Assembly: GCF_022539315.1 (NCBI RefSeq)
Contig: NC_066314.1
Span: 60,125,543-60,189,542 of the forward strand
Direction of reading: 5' to 3'
Length of the DNA stretch: 64,000 nucleotides
From: Serinus canaria
Taxonomy: Eukaryota > Chordata > Aves > Passeriformes > Fringillidae
The position numbers were made by a program, and so were the translations under genes. Positions 12,901 through 24,900 of the stretch are shown here, one piece after another. A model generated the notes under the pieces. It ran no database searches. It was not told where the DNA came from and saw only the letters and a program-made list of their open reading frames with translations. Numbering within the stretch: position 1 is the first letter of the stretch; every line of letters begins with the position of its first letter.

Positions 12901-15900
12901 AGACCAAATGTGCAGCCAGGAGGAAATGCACTGGGTACCTTAGTGAAAATGCCACTAGGGCATACTTTTTGCCATCACTTGTGCAGTTCTTCCAGCTCCT
13001 CAGCAAGCTGCAAGGAGCCTACAAGAGCAAAAGGCATTTTGGGTGAATAATTTCACCTCTTGCATTGCCTTTGACTTCATACAGGACTAGTGGAATATCA
13101 TATCTATGTATGCAGTCTCTCTGAAGGGTGCACCTCCAGGAAAGGGTTAATGTGAAAGATTTGCTCTTACACCAGTCTGCACCAGAAATCCATTTGTCTT
13201 TCCTCATCATACATATTACCTGCTCTGGCTGTAAATTAGGGACTTCCAAATGTAGGGCATCATATTCACCTAAATGTCTTTGCCCATAAAAGATTTGTAA
13301 AATCATCTTGGTACCTGAAAACACCTCATTGAACTGTAGTGAAAAGCTCCTGGCCAAGGATTGAAAGCATGCAGTAGATAATAAAGATGTCTAAGGACAG
13401 CAGAAGGAAGTTTTTTGTTTCTACTGCTCAGTGGGAAGCATGGTACCAAAGCACTCCACCTGACAAAAGTATATGAAATAAGGAAGTTTTAGGAGAAAAG
13501 GAAGTTAAAACTCTGAGATAGAAGTTTTCTGATACTGTACTTCATTACCTGTCAGAAATAGAGTACTGGTGCACTTGAGATAAGTAAATCTCAGCCTCAG
13601 AAGCTTATCTTTAAAGGTCACTGCTTTATGAGGACCATCAGAGTTAATACAGACAAGCACATGGCTAACATTAATCCATATTTTATCATATGTTCTCAAG
13701 GAATACTTTGATGGCCTGTATTTTCTTCAGGACCAGGCTCAGGAACACAGAGTGAGCCACTGTGCCTTGCACTGTGCTGTGAAAAGGCTGAGAGCAACCC
13801 AGGTGTGTGGAGATAAATGCTGGTTTAGCATGTGCCTCACAGGCTGTGAGCACACAAAAACCACCAAAGCAAAGCAGCTTGGTGCTGGTGACAGGGGTTT
13901 GAGAGCTGCTGTGGGCCAGCCTCCCTAATGCCCCCCTGCAGAAAAGAGCTGCCCAGAGCCTCTGCAATTTCTGTGCTCACATGATCTCTTCACAGGGGGA
14001 ATCAGACCTGCCCAAGGTCACTGAATTTGGCTGAATTTGGTAGCTTCACAAAAGCATTGATAGAGATAAACAGAGGCTCTGTCCTTTCTTTGGCACACAA
14101 GCTACTTAGAAATCTCTTAGGAAAGGAGTGAAGTTCCTCCTAAATGGCAGGAGAGGATTTCATTTGCAAGACCTAAGACAGGATTGGAGTTTTGTAGCAT
14201 TTGGAGAGCATCCTGAGGAACAGAAAATAAAATGGCTGTGGCATGAAAGAGCCAAAAGATTTTAGCTTTTAAAGGTAAGCCAGATGAGCCTCCAGGGAGC
14301 AGCTAACCTCCTGATCCTGTTATCATCCAGCATAAATATAAGAAATGAAAGAAAACTTTTCCTGCGGGGAAGATTACAGGATGAGCAGAACTGTCATTAA
14401 AATCTAAAAGCAGACCCCACCCATTTTTCCAAAGAACCATCTAAGGGAAAGCTGTGCTCCTAGGAATATAGCATAGGTGCAAGGAAACAATCCACTGCTA
14501 GAGACATTTCCTAATGTGCACACATTCATCCACACCCAGAATAGCACTGAGAGTATCCTTCTGAGCCCAGAGAGACAGTGCCAGTGGGTAAAGGTAGGGC
14601 TTTTGTTGGAAAATTTACAGTGAGAGCACTATCTCAAATTCTCTTCTGACAATTCAAAGTATCTGCCTGTAATTCCAAATGTATATTTTTCTTTTTGAAA
14701 GTGTATTCTGTCCTTGTGCCATTCCTTGCATTTGTGCCCTTCTGTCTTAATCTGCTTAGCTTAGCAATGCCCTTTGGACTGCTTGTCTGTTTTCCTGTAA
14801 GCCTTACCTATCCTTCAGAAAGGCACATTCCTCCTTTCATCCCCTGATTCAGAGGCTGAAGAGCTGATCCCAGAAGAAGGAACAGGCTGCTTCTGGCTGG
14901 CTTTTGTTTTGATTTTACTGTTGCTCACAATAACTGAAATTAAATTCAAAGTGTAAGGAGATACAAAAGAAACATTTTTTTGCGGTTCTTGTTGTGAGCT
15001 GATGAAAGGAACATTGACTAATACTCTGCCAGTGTGTGGAGGAGGAGGGCTGTGAAACTTAGAGCAGCAAGCTGGAGGAACAATGAATGTCTTTGTAGTG
15101 AAAAGCAGAAATACCTGTTGTTTTCCAAGGGAAGAGGACTTTAAAAAGAATTGTTGTCTGATGGAATAGAACACCATGGAACCTGTTAAATTCAACAAGA
15201 TTGTATTTGAAATTAATCTTGGAGATTGTGAGTGGACAAGGTTTGTGGAATTACTTAATGGTTTGTTTAGTGACAAATGTCTGGACAGTGGCAGCCAACC
15301 AGTGTTAACAGCTTTCCCTCTTATGAGAAATTTTGCAATCAAGTGTTAGAGAAACTTGGTAATGGGCATTTCCTGCCTTCCAGCAAATCTTCTGTAAACT
15401 CTGCTCCTCCCATCTGTCCCTTTTGTGAGTTTGTTTTCCCTTAGCTTGTGCTGCTTTCCTAACAGAGAAGGTGATTGCAGCAGATGGACAATGCAGGGCC
15501 ATGGAAAGCTGCACTTCTTGGCTGGGCATTGGACTCGCTATGTAGAGATTTTACTTTATTCAATGGATAACTGTGCCCCCTTTTTTGCCCTGTTTCCATG
15601 TCCCTGGATCAGGGCTGGTGAGCATTTACCAATCCCTTCTGCTTCCCTCCAGATTATCAGTGCCAGGCAGGCTCTTCACTCATAAACACCAAGGGGTGGG
15701 AGATTGAGTCTTTCAAAGAGCAGAGGAGTCTTTTTGCCTCTCTGATTTTCTTGTGGCTATTACAGGTTTGCTGTGGAACCTGTCCTCCAATGACCAGCTG
15801 AAGCACCTGCTGGTCAGAGAAGCCCTGCAGACCCTGACTGAGGCTGTCCTCATCCCCTACTCAGGCTGGCCAGACAGAGATTACCCAAAATCAAGTGTTC

Positions 15901-18900
15901 TACCTGACCCTGATATCTTCTACAATGCCACAGGATGCCTGAGGTGAGCACTCTGTCTACAACTACCCAAAGCAATAGTGATGACAAAACAGGGGACAGA
16001 ATTGGTTTTGGATAAATACACAGAGTCCATCTCAAGCCACAATCACTTCTCATGCAAACAGATGACTTAGAAAGGGGACATGGTACCTACAAGCACATCA
16101 GTGTTTTGTGTTTCCAGCAGCTACCAAAGATGCTTGTTTGAAGATATCATAATCTGTGCCTAGACTGATTAGAAAGTGATTCAACTTAAATTATGGGACA
16201 GCCAGTTTTTAAACCAGACTAAGCCCTGTGCAGCCTTTTGCACAAGTTCAAGCAAGTTGCAGCCATGGGGTGGAGGAATAGATTTACAGTTGTGTATTTA
16301 GTACTGCAATCTGCTAATAGACTCCTGGGCACAGCAGCAGTTACTGCAGAGAAACACCCAAGGCCTCAGGGAACACACCCTAAATGGCTGAAGTATAAAA
16401 ATCACATCTTCAATAAAAACTTCTTTAGCAGTCTATAAATTGGGGGCCCTTTGTGAGTTCAAAGTCATTGCACATTAAGTAAGTTTACCCATTTTAAAAA
16501 GGCACAAAAGGGCGCAGTTTGAATTGCCTAAGGTGTGATGTACGACTGCAAAGGCACGACCTGAGGTTTAAACTCCTTCTAGTAGAATACAAGGAATTAA
16601 GTTTGGAATTTGGAGGCTGGAAAGGTGCCCATTTTGCCTCAGACATACCTGCTATGCTGACGTGTTCTACAGCAGAGTAGTTGTATGTGTATGGCATTCA
16701 TTTTTCTTGTGCAACAGCTCTGTATCTGACTGGTGTGGCTTCAGAAGACAAATGGATTGTAAACTATACAAAATACTCAACAACAATACACCTTTTTCTG
16801 CAGGAACTCCTGTCAGCCCACTAACTACTAATTAACTTCTTCTCTAAGTGATAATTAACTTTTATTTACTCTGATGACTCAAAAACAAATACAAAGAAAC
16901 ATTGACCACCCATAATAAAACCTCTCTAGCTAACACTTTGTGCTGCTGTCTAGAAAATGAAGGAGGTTGTCTTTTTTCATATTAATTAGCCCAAGCTGCA
17001 TTTGTGCAGAAACCAGTCTGGCTGTCCTCTCTTGGTGTTTGGCCTCTGAAACTGTCTCTTCCCTGTGAGGCAGCTGATGGGGGCACAGATAATCTCAGGT
17101 TTAGCTTGGTGTTGCTCTTCCTGAGCTTGTTTCAGCAGATTGACAGAACTTGTTATGTGACAAATAAGGTGTAACAGTACCTGGTTATTTTAAATGACAG
17201 TGGATTCCTGGGTTAACCTTACTCTGGACACAAAGTCAGTGCTTGGGCTGCTCCAGAATTGCTGTGATCTCTCCAGCCTTAGTTAAAAGTCTCTAAAACT
17301 GTCCTTATGTAGGTGCTTAAGGATACATTACCTATTTTAAAAATATGACCTCCACATTCTAGTCCTTCTTGTTTTTAAGAGCTTCAGCACTGAAAATTAG
17401 GAATAGGAAAAGAAGGGCTTGAAAACTCCCAGGTAAAGATGATCTGCAGGATTGCCACATACTTTCTAGCACAGAATAGTTTTTAATGAGGCTTACCTAT
17501 TTGTACAGGCTAAATAGCTGAGATCTTTAAGATTAATCCGTTTCTGGAAATTGACTCTCCTCCCAGATTAGGTCACTAGAAGTATTCCTTCCTTATGTAT
17601 TAGGAAAACACAAAATCTCTGCATCAATAAAAAGAAGAGCACACCATGGAGTAATGAAAGTGTGCACTGAGGAAATGATGTTACTTATGAATATGTTAAA
17701 AGAGTCTTCTTATTTGCCAGGATATAAATCTGTAATTAGTCTTCCCTTTTGTGATGCTAACATGTTTGCTGGGTGTGTCGATAGAGTCTATAGCCTGCAG
17801 CTCCTATTAGAGGGTAAAAATAGTGCTTTGAAGTGCAATACATTATGCATAGTGCTGTTCTTAGTTACAGGAGAATGCCAGAACTTCTTTTCAAAAGTTT
17901 CCTTCCAACTGTTGACTGAAAGGGACAAGCACAGCCCAAACCCAGCCCTAGCACCTGGTGGGGGTGTCTGCACTGCACCACACCATCACCAGATTATAAA
18001 TTAAAGCTTCCTTCATCCTTTGTGAGAAAAGAGCAGCAGGAGAAGTGAATCCATGTCTAGCAGATAACATTGTAGGTACTTCAAGCCCTGGAATGAGAGC
18101 ATGACCAGACCAGTTCCCAGCTGCTGCCAGAAGTACTGTGGGGTCCTGAATCCCTGTGTGCTGCATGCAGTCACTGATAAGGAAGTCTGACCTTAGAAGG
18201 ATTTGTTAATCCCATTCTCTAGGTCTGCATTTTGTCTTCAGACCCTGTGAGAAGCAAAGCTGTACAGAAACCACAGGTCACAAGCTTTATGTTGTAAAAA
18301 GAAGCTGTGTAAACACGGAATTCTGAATTGGCAGTTAAATAAGTCAGAGTGTTCATTGGTTGTGAAATATGATAAAATGCACTCTGCTTGGACCCACAGA
18401 GTAAGCCAAACCAACCAACAGACTTCACTGGCTGCCTGGCAATAAGCTGAACGAGTATAATCGTTGTATTAAACTATCTAGAGGAGTGTTACAGATATTT
18501 GTAGACAAGTCCTGTAGGATTTTAAAGGTAAAGTCACTTTTTCTTGGCCTAAAAGTCTTACACATAAAAGTTCTGCTTCTAGTTCCAATACAAAGGATAA
18601 AAGTCTTACTTCCCCATACTCCTCTGAGTCTGAAAGGATAAGATCCCAGCACCATGTAGAATGCATGGTTTTGAATATTATCTATATACAGAACTGAACC
18701 TCTGGCATGGCTTCTCCTCTGAAAGCAAGGCTTAGTGGAAAGCTGTTTATATCACACCTTGAAAGATGATAATGAACTGGTTCCATTTTTATCTAGAAAT
18801 AGCTTTTCCCAGAAGTTCTGCATTGCTGAACTTTCCCAAATTTATACACAGTTATCACAGTTTCCCCTGCAAAACATTTAATTTAAGTGCTGAAGCTGCT

Positions 18901-21900
18901 GTACTTCCCTACAGAGCCTTCCTTTTTAAGTGCCCTGTAACTGAACATCCTGTGCCCCTATGTATTCTCGTTTTTCAAAACATTCTAGACAACTATTTCC
19001 AGGATAGTCAGCTAATCTCTCTTCTTACCCAGTAAAACAAAAGTCATCCTTCCTTTTTCATTATTATTTTTCACAGTTTGTCTGTCCCAGCCCCTGTCTG
19101 AGCTCCTTGTGAATTACACAGTGACCCACAAGGACAGTGGAGAGCTGTGTTTGGAGGAAATTGTGTCACTGCAACCCAGGAGGCTGCAGAAACATCTGCT
19201 TCCATTTACTCTGGAGCCAAAGCTCTCCCCAGGTGTTGAAAATCTTGGACTCACAGTGGCAGCTTCTAAGAGAGAATGTAAAAGAAGTGACTGATGATAA
19301 TAAGTCTTTGAACCAAGGCTTCTTGCGTAGCACTGCCATTCCTTGAAGTTTATTTCCATCCATTCTTATCTCCTCTTGCCTCCTCTTCGGTTTATCTGCC
19401 CCCCAATTCCTGAAAGGAATTTTGTTACTTCCACCAAGCAGCTTGAAGCCTGGCACATCTAGTTACCAAGCAGATCCCTGATACCTTTACCTCCTTGGTG
19501 AATTTTTGAGCTGTGCAAGGCATGAAGGGAATAAAATTTCCCAAAATGCTGTCTGGTAATTGAATTAAATTCACGTTACCAGTTTCAGCAGAAATGAGTC
19601 CAGGGAGCAAAATCCTTCTTCTTATCAGTTACATGGAGCATTCAGAGCAGTTCAAGAACCTTTTCCAACAGTCAGTGCATGACTCAGTGTTGGCTTAGAG
19701 GGAGTATCCCTTTCATTTGCTGCCATTTATCAGCTAATTGAATGTTTATTATCATCATTCTGTTTCCTTCAAAGTCACCCTTGGTTTAACTGTGTCGAAT
19801 GTCTTTGTATTTACCTCACAACTCTGGATCAAAATAACATTTCCCAAGAGGAAATTAGCTGATCCTCACCCCAGGACTGTGGGCTCTTTCTGGATTACAG
19901 GTATAGTTGCACCATGCATGTGTGCAGGAGGGGATGGAAGCAGAAATGCAAGATGAGATAAATGAGGTGTGCAGGCAGATCAGCAAATGGCACAGCTTGA
20001 GCACGTCCCCAGGATTACCATGGCCAAGCATGCCCAAAGTCAGGCATTTTTCATAAGTGGGTGCTGCCAAATGGTGAGTTCTGAGTCATTTAGAGGAGAG
20101 CATCCCCACGAGGGGCAATCTCCCCAGGGCTGTGTTCTCCTCACTCTGCAAGCACTGAGGATTTCAGGGCCTCCTGGAACTCCCCTACAATCAAGTCCAG
20201 CTCCCAAGCTCAGAGAGTGGCATTTCAATTGTCAGGAACCTCAAATCTTAGGAAGCCAAGATGAAGTCAGTTTTTAAATTCTCTAAGCAAAATGTCTCCA
20301 TTGCTTCAAAGAAATATATATTTAAATTTACAATTCTGTGACACTTCTCAGAATTTTTTTTTTCTTTTACAAATTGAATGATATTTTTGTTTCCTGGAAT
20401 TCCTCAAGCTTCAATCAGCAAACAAATTTAAGCTGTCAGCTGAGGTTTTGCCTGAAATGCCCTTGTCTGACCCTGTTTTGAGTAAGGTGGGTACAGCAGT
20501 GTTGGGAGGAGTGGGAGAGCAGGAGCTCTTCCCTTCCCAGTGCACAATGTCACACTAAGGACACAGGGAAAGGGGGAGAAGGGAGTAGCCACGTGTGTGC
20601 AGGTGTGCACAGGACACACACTGATACCTGAATCTGGGGGAGCATCAGCTTCTTAATGAACAGAGCCCAGGAATTCATTTCCTTGCAGAACAGGACAGTG
20701 CCCCCAATTCAGGCTCTTCTCTCCCTCCTGAGCTAGAAAAGCTCCTTCCTCTGCTCCTGCTGGCAGCAAAGCCAGGGCATGGCCTCTCCTTGCACAGGCA
20801 TTCAGCAGGAGCAGTTGTAAAAAGTTTAGGGGATTTTAGAATATGTGGGACAAAACCAAACACTGCATCAGCTGAAGTGTCTTTGGCAAGGGAAATTCCA
20901 CACTTATCTTTAACAGTATTTTTAGTCTGTGTGCCCCACAAACTATTTTTGCTATGCACCAGGAGGGCTGTAACATGCACACTTCTGTCAGCATAAACAT
21001 AGGAAAGGGTGACATGCCTTGAATGTGACATATGTAGGTGAAATTAAATTCCAAAGGGATTTCTGTAGCAGGCCATGTTGTGGGATCTGATTATTGATTC
21101 TGTGATATATAATTCCATGAGAGAATAAATGAACTCATAAATAGAGACATCATTAACATCATGACCTAAAGTAAAATTGTAATTACAGTGCTTAGTATGT
21201 AACCTGAACATTTATTTCCCAGAGGAAAAAAAAAATTAGTAGAAGTAAAATGACAGTGTACAAAATGTCACATTCATTTTACAGTCATAAGCCACAGGAA
21301 AGCTTAAGCTTTGTCATTAATAAAATTGTAAACGTTGTAATTTTCAATGGGCAAAGTAAGCATGGAAAATAAGCAACTTGAAACCATCTAAAGGAACATG
21401 TCCCTCTGTTATGATGGGTGCTAAGACTGGCATTGGCCAATATTTAATGTTATTTCAAAGAAAGAAGCTTGAATGTGCAGAGCTGCAGGAACCCAAAAAA
21501 AAAAAAAAAAAAAAGAGCTGGATTTACAATCCTGGTATTCCATAATTCAGACTTTGCTGAGTTGTAAAAATAATTAAACCCCAAAAGTGTAAGTGTTGTT
21601 TCTTCCATGGAAATCAGTAGCTTGTTTAGAGCCAAGCAGCTTCAAGTATCAAGTGTGTGTTTGGTGTTTCAAGAGTTTTTAAATGAGTTTTGTTATTCAT
21701 TTGTAAGTTGTACTTGGCTTACCAAGTACAAAGCCCAGCAAATGTTATTTGAAAGCCAGGCAAAGGGTGGGTCTTGGCATGAGAATGTGGAGATGCTGCT
21801 AAAGCTCTCAGACCATGGGCCTCTTGATGGGTCATCTTGGATCAAGAACAGCCCAGTGTAAGTAAATTAATTCTAAAGGACATCCGTGTGCATGGGAATT

Positions 21901-24900
21901 TTCACAGGCATCTCTCCTCTGATATTTTCACCATCCTAAATATTAAAATTATAACAGAAAATGGAATAGGGAAAACAAATCCAAGTTTGGGGGTTTTTTT
22001 TGTTCTTGTTTTCTTGACTGCTTAAAAAGGATTGACTCAACTTTGAGCTGAAAATTTGAGTCAGATCTTACCTTACCCATCCAAACACAGTGGTTTGTTT
22101 CCCTGGAGTATTTTGTCTGGGAGTGAAAGTTTTATCTAGAAGCAGCTCTTACACCTCTGAAGAAAAGAAGCAGTCAACCTGAACTTCAGTATCTTTAAGT
22201 TTTGGCTGGAAAAGATTGTCAGAGGAGCACAAGAAAATAGCTTTGACTAAATCTCTTCTCCCCAACATTTTCTTTCCTGCACAGAAACATGAGCTCTGCT
22301 GGCCCAGAAGGAAGGAAGAAGATGAGGGAATGTGAGGGCCTGATTGATTCTCTTGTGTATTATATCCAAGGAGCTATTGCAGACCATGAGCCCAATGACA
22401 AGGTACTCTTTGAAATGAAAAGTGTTTGCCTGGGGGAAATGGCCAAGTGAACATTTTTCTGTTGTTGTTTAGAAACCAGTGTTCAGAAACTTGGCTGTAA
22501 TGCACTTACAAAACTTATTTCCAGGGCTTTTAAAACTGCCACCAAAGGTGGAAGTCCAGTAAGAATCTTTTTTGGGGTATTTTTATCCTGCAATCTAAAA
22601 GAATAGTATAACTCAGCACTGAGAAAAAAATGTCAGAATCTCTAGAGAGAAAGATAGAAATGTCTGGGGGTTTTTTTGTTTCTTTATTTGATTTTGTTTG
22701 TTTGTTTTAAGTGATATAAAATCACAGCTTTCAGAAATGCTGGAACTCGAAAGAGTCAGAAGTTGGTTGTCTCAGGGTGCTAACTAGCTAAAAGCTTAAA
22801 AAATTAATCTGGTTACCCTCCTATAGATTTAATGCTACATACCCCTTAGGAAATGAAGAACCTAAATCCCTTTGGATGGCAGTGTGATTGAGGAGCTTGC
22901 ATCATTTAGAACAGAACTAATTTTCCTAGGTTTTCTGTAGGAAAAAAAAGCTGCACTTTTTTTCCTTGCTGCCTAAGCCTAAGCCAGTAACTACCAGGAC
23001 ATGGACACCTCCAGGTGCCAGCTTCTCTCACTCTTCCTCCTCCCACGGAGGGCAGGTGAACCCTGAACACAGATTTTGGGAGCAGATCTTGTCTTTCAGC
23101 TGGGTGAAGTTGGGTGAGAAGAGCAGCTGTCACTGACATTAGCTGCAGCCTGTAAGGCACTTCTGGTGGGCCTGCCATAACTTGTGCTGTGTAAATTACT
23201 GCACATTTATTGCTCTGTTCTAGGATTAGTTACTTGAGCTTGCCCATCTCCCTGTATCCAGTGCCATTAGCTTCAGGGAGAATCCAGCACATTACACGTG
23301 TGCCAGTGGCTCCCTGCTGCATTTTGTCTTGGAACCACTCATTCCTTTTTGACTTTCAAAAGAGGAGCAACTGGTAACAAAGCTCTTTGCCACTGGACTC
23401 ATCACTCAGGAATTGTAGCCCTGACCTTAGCCACGTTCAGGAAGGAATGTCTTATTTTAAAAAGCATTCCACCAGAAAAAAATGCTTCATCCTTGGGGAA
23501 GATAAAAAGCTTCCCTTTTGCTGATGCTGTGGGGAGGTGTGTACATTATCATCTTTTCTCCTAAGCCCTTAAACATTTCTTGGCACATTTCTGTGTCAAG
23601 CAGCACCTGCCCAAACAATTCCCAGGCACAGCTGAGGGATTCTAATGTCCCAGGACCATTTCCAGCAGGCAGGCACCCCCTCCCAGTGCAGCCCCGAGTG
23701 CCAGCTGCCCGCTGGGCTCAGGAACATCCCAGGGCATGTTTCATTTCTCAGTGTAAGGCACTCTGGTGGATCACTGCCATGAAGCCTGGCTCTTCCATGA
23801 GGCATTAGAAACTCTGCAGTTACTGAAGATCCAAAAATGAAATCTCTTCCTGTGTCTGTACATGTCCCTTCAACACATGCCAAAGCTTTCCATTTCTATT
23901 CTTTTGTTATTTTAGGCCACAGAGAACTGTGTGTGCATTCTTCACAATCTTTCCTACCAGCTAGAGATAGAGCTCCCTGAGAGCTATGCCCAGAGCATAT
24001 ATGTGCAAAGAAGAAATATTTCTAACAATGATAAAACACCAGGCTGTTTTGGAACACGGAGCAGAAAAGTAAAAGAGGTAAAGTACATCATTAGTTACAT
24101 CTCATTTGGTTAATAACTTGTAGCAAACTCTGAAATAAGGCTGTAATCTAAGTAACAGTCTGTTATTGATGTATCTGGTAGGGTGACACTTCCTTGCCCC
24201 AAAAATGCAAATTTCTTGATAGTCCTTCTTGCCACCAATTCTCTCATTTAGCTGTTGCTGATGGCAATGGCATAGCAAATGTTTTGTTAATTGAGGAATA
24301 CTCCACTGGATGGGCTGGCCACTATCATCAAATACTGAAATTTTGCACATTATTATTTGAGCTCAGAACTTGACAGTCTCCAAGTAACCTGGTCATGCAG
24401 AGTCACAAGAGGGCTAGTTCAGCTCATGGTGCATTAAGCTGCAGAGATCTGTACTGTTTCTAAAGGCTTGATCTGTTGACATGTTTAGAAGCAGCAGGAC
24501 ACCCCGCTTCCCGAGGAAAAGAGCAATCCCAAAGGTGTTGAGTCGCTCTGGCATTCTACACTGATTAGGATATACCTCTCCTTAATAGCAAAGAGTACCA
24601 GAAACTACACCCAGGAAGCATCCCTGGGAGCTCTCCAGAACCTCACAGCTGGCACTGGACCAGTAAGTCAGCTTTTTTCCTTTTCTTTTCATCTAGTTCT
24701 TGATGTGAATGCATAGAGTTCAGGGCTGCCGTGCAGTTGAGCTCAAATAAGCACTGACAAGTCACTGGCTCACTGACATGGTGAAGGAAAATGAAGAACA
24801 TTGAAGGGAAAGTCATAACCAGCAGTGCAGCTTTTCCTTGCTTGGCAGATAGTGGGGTCTGCTTCTTCTCCCTCTGTGTACAGCCCCGTGTGTGGAGTTT

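Noticed and set aside
14815..15342. 175-codon minus-strand open frame in PKP2 intron 5
   Set aside because: About one open frame of this length is expected by chance over both strands of a window this size. The peptide resembles no family and there are no good splice sites.
11601..15765. Possible equivalent of human alternative exon 6 (PKP2b)
   Set aside because: No 132-nt in-frame segment with acceptor, donor and similarity was found; in human it is a late, intron-derived exon.
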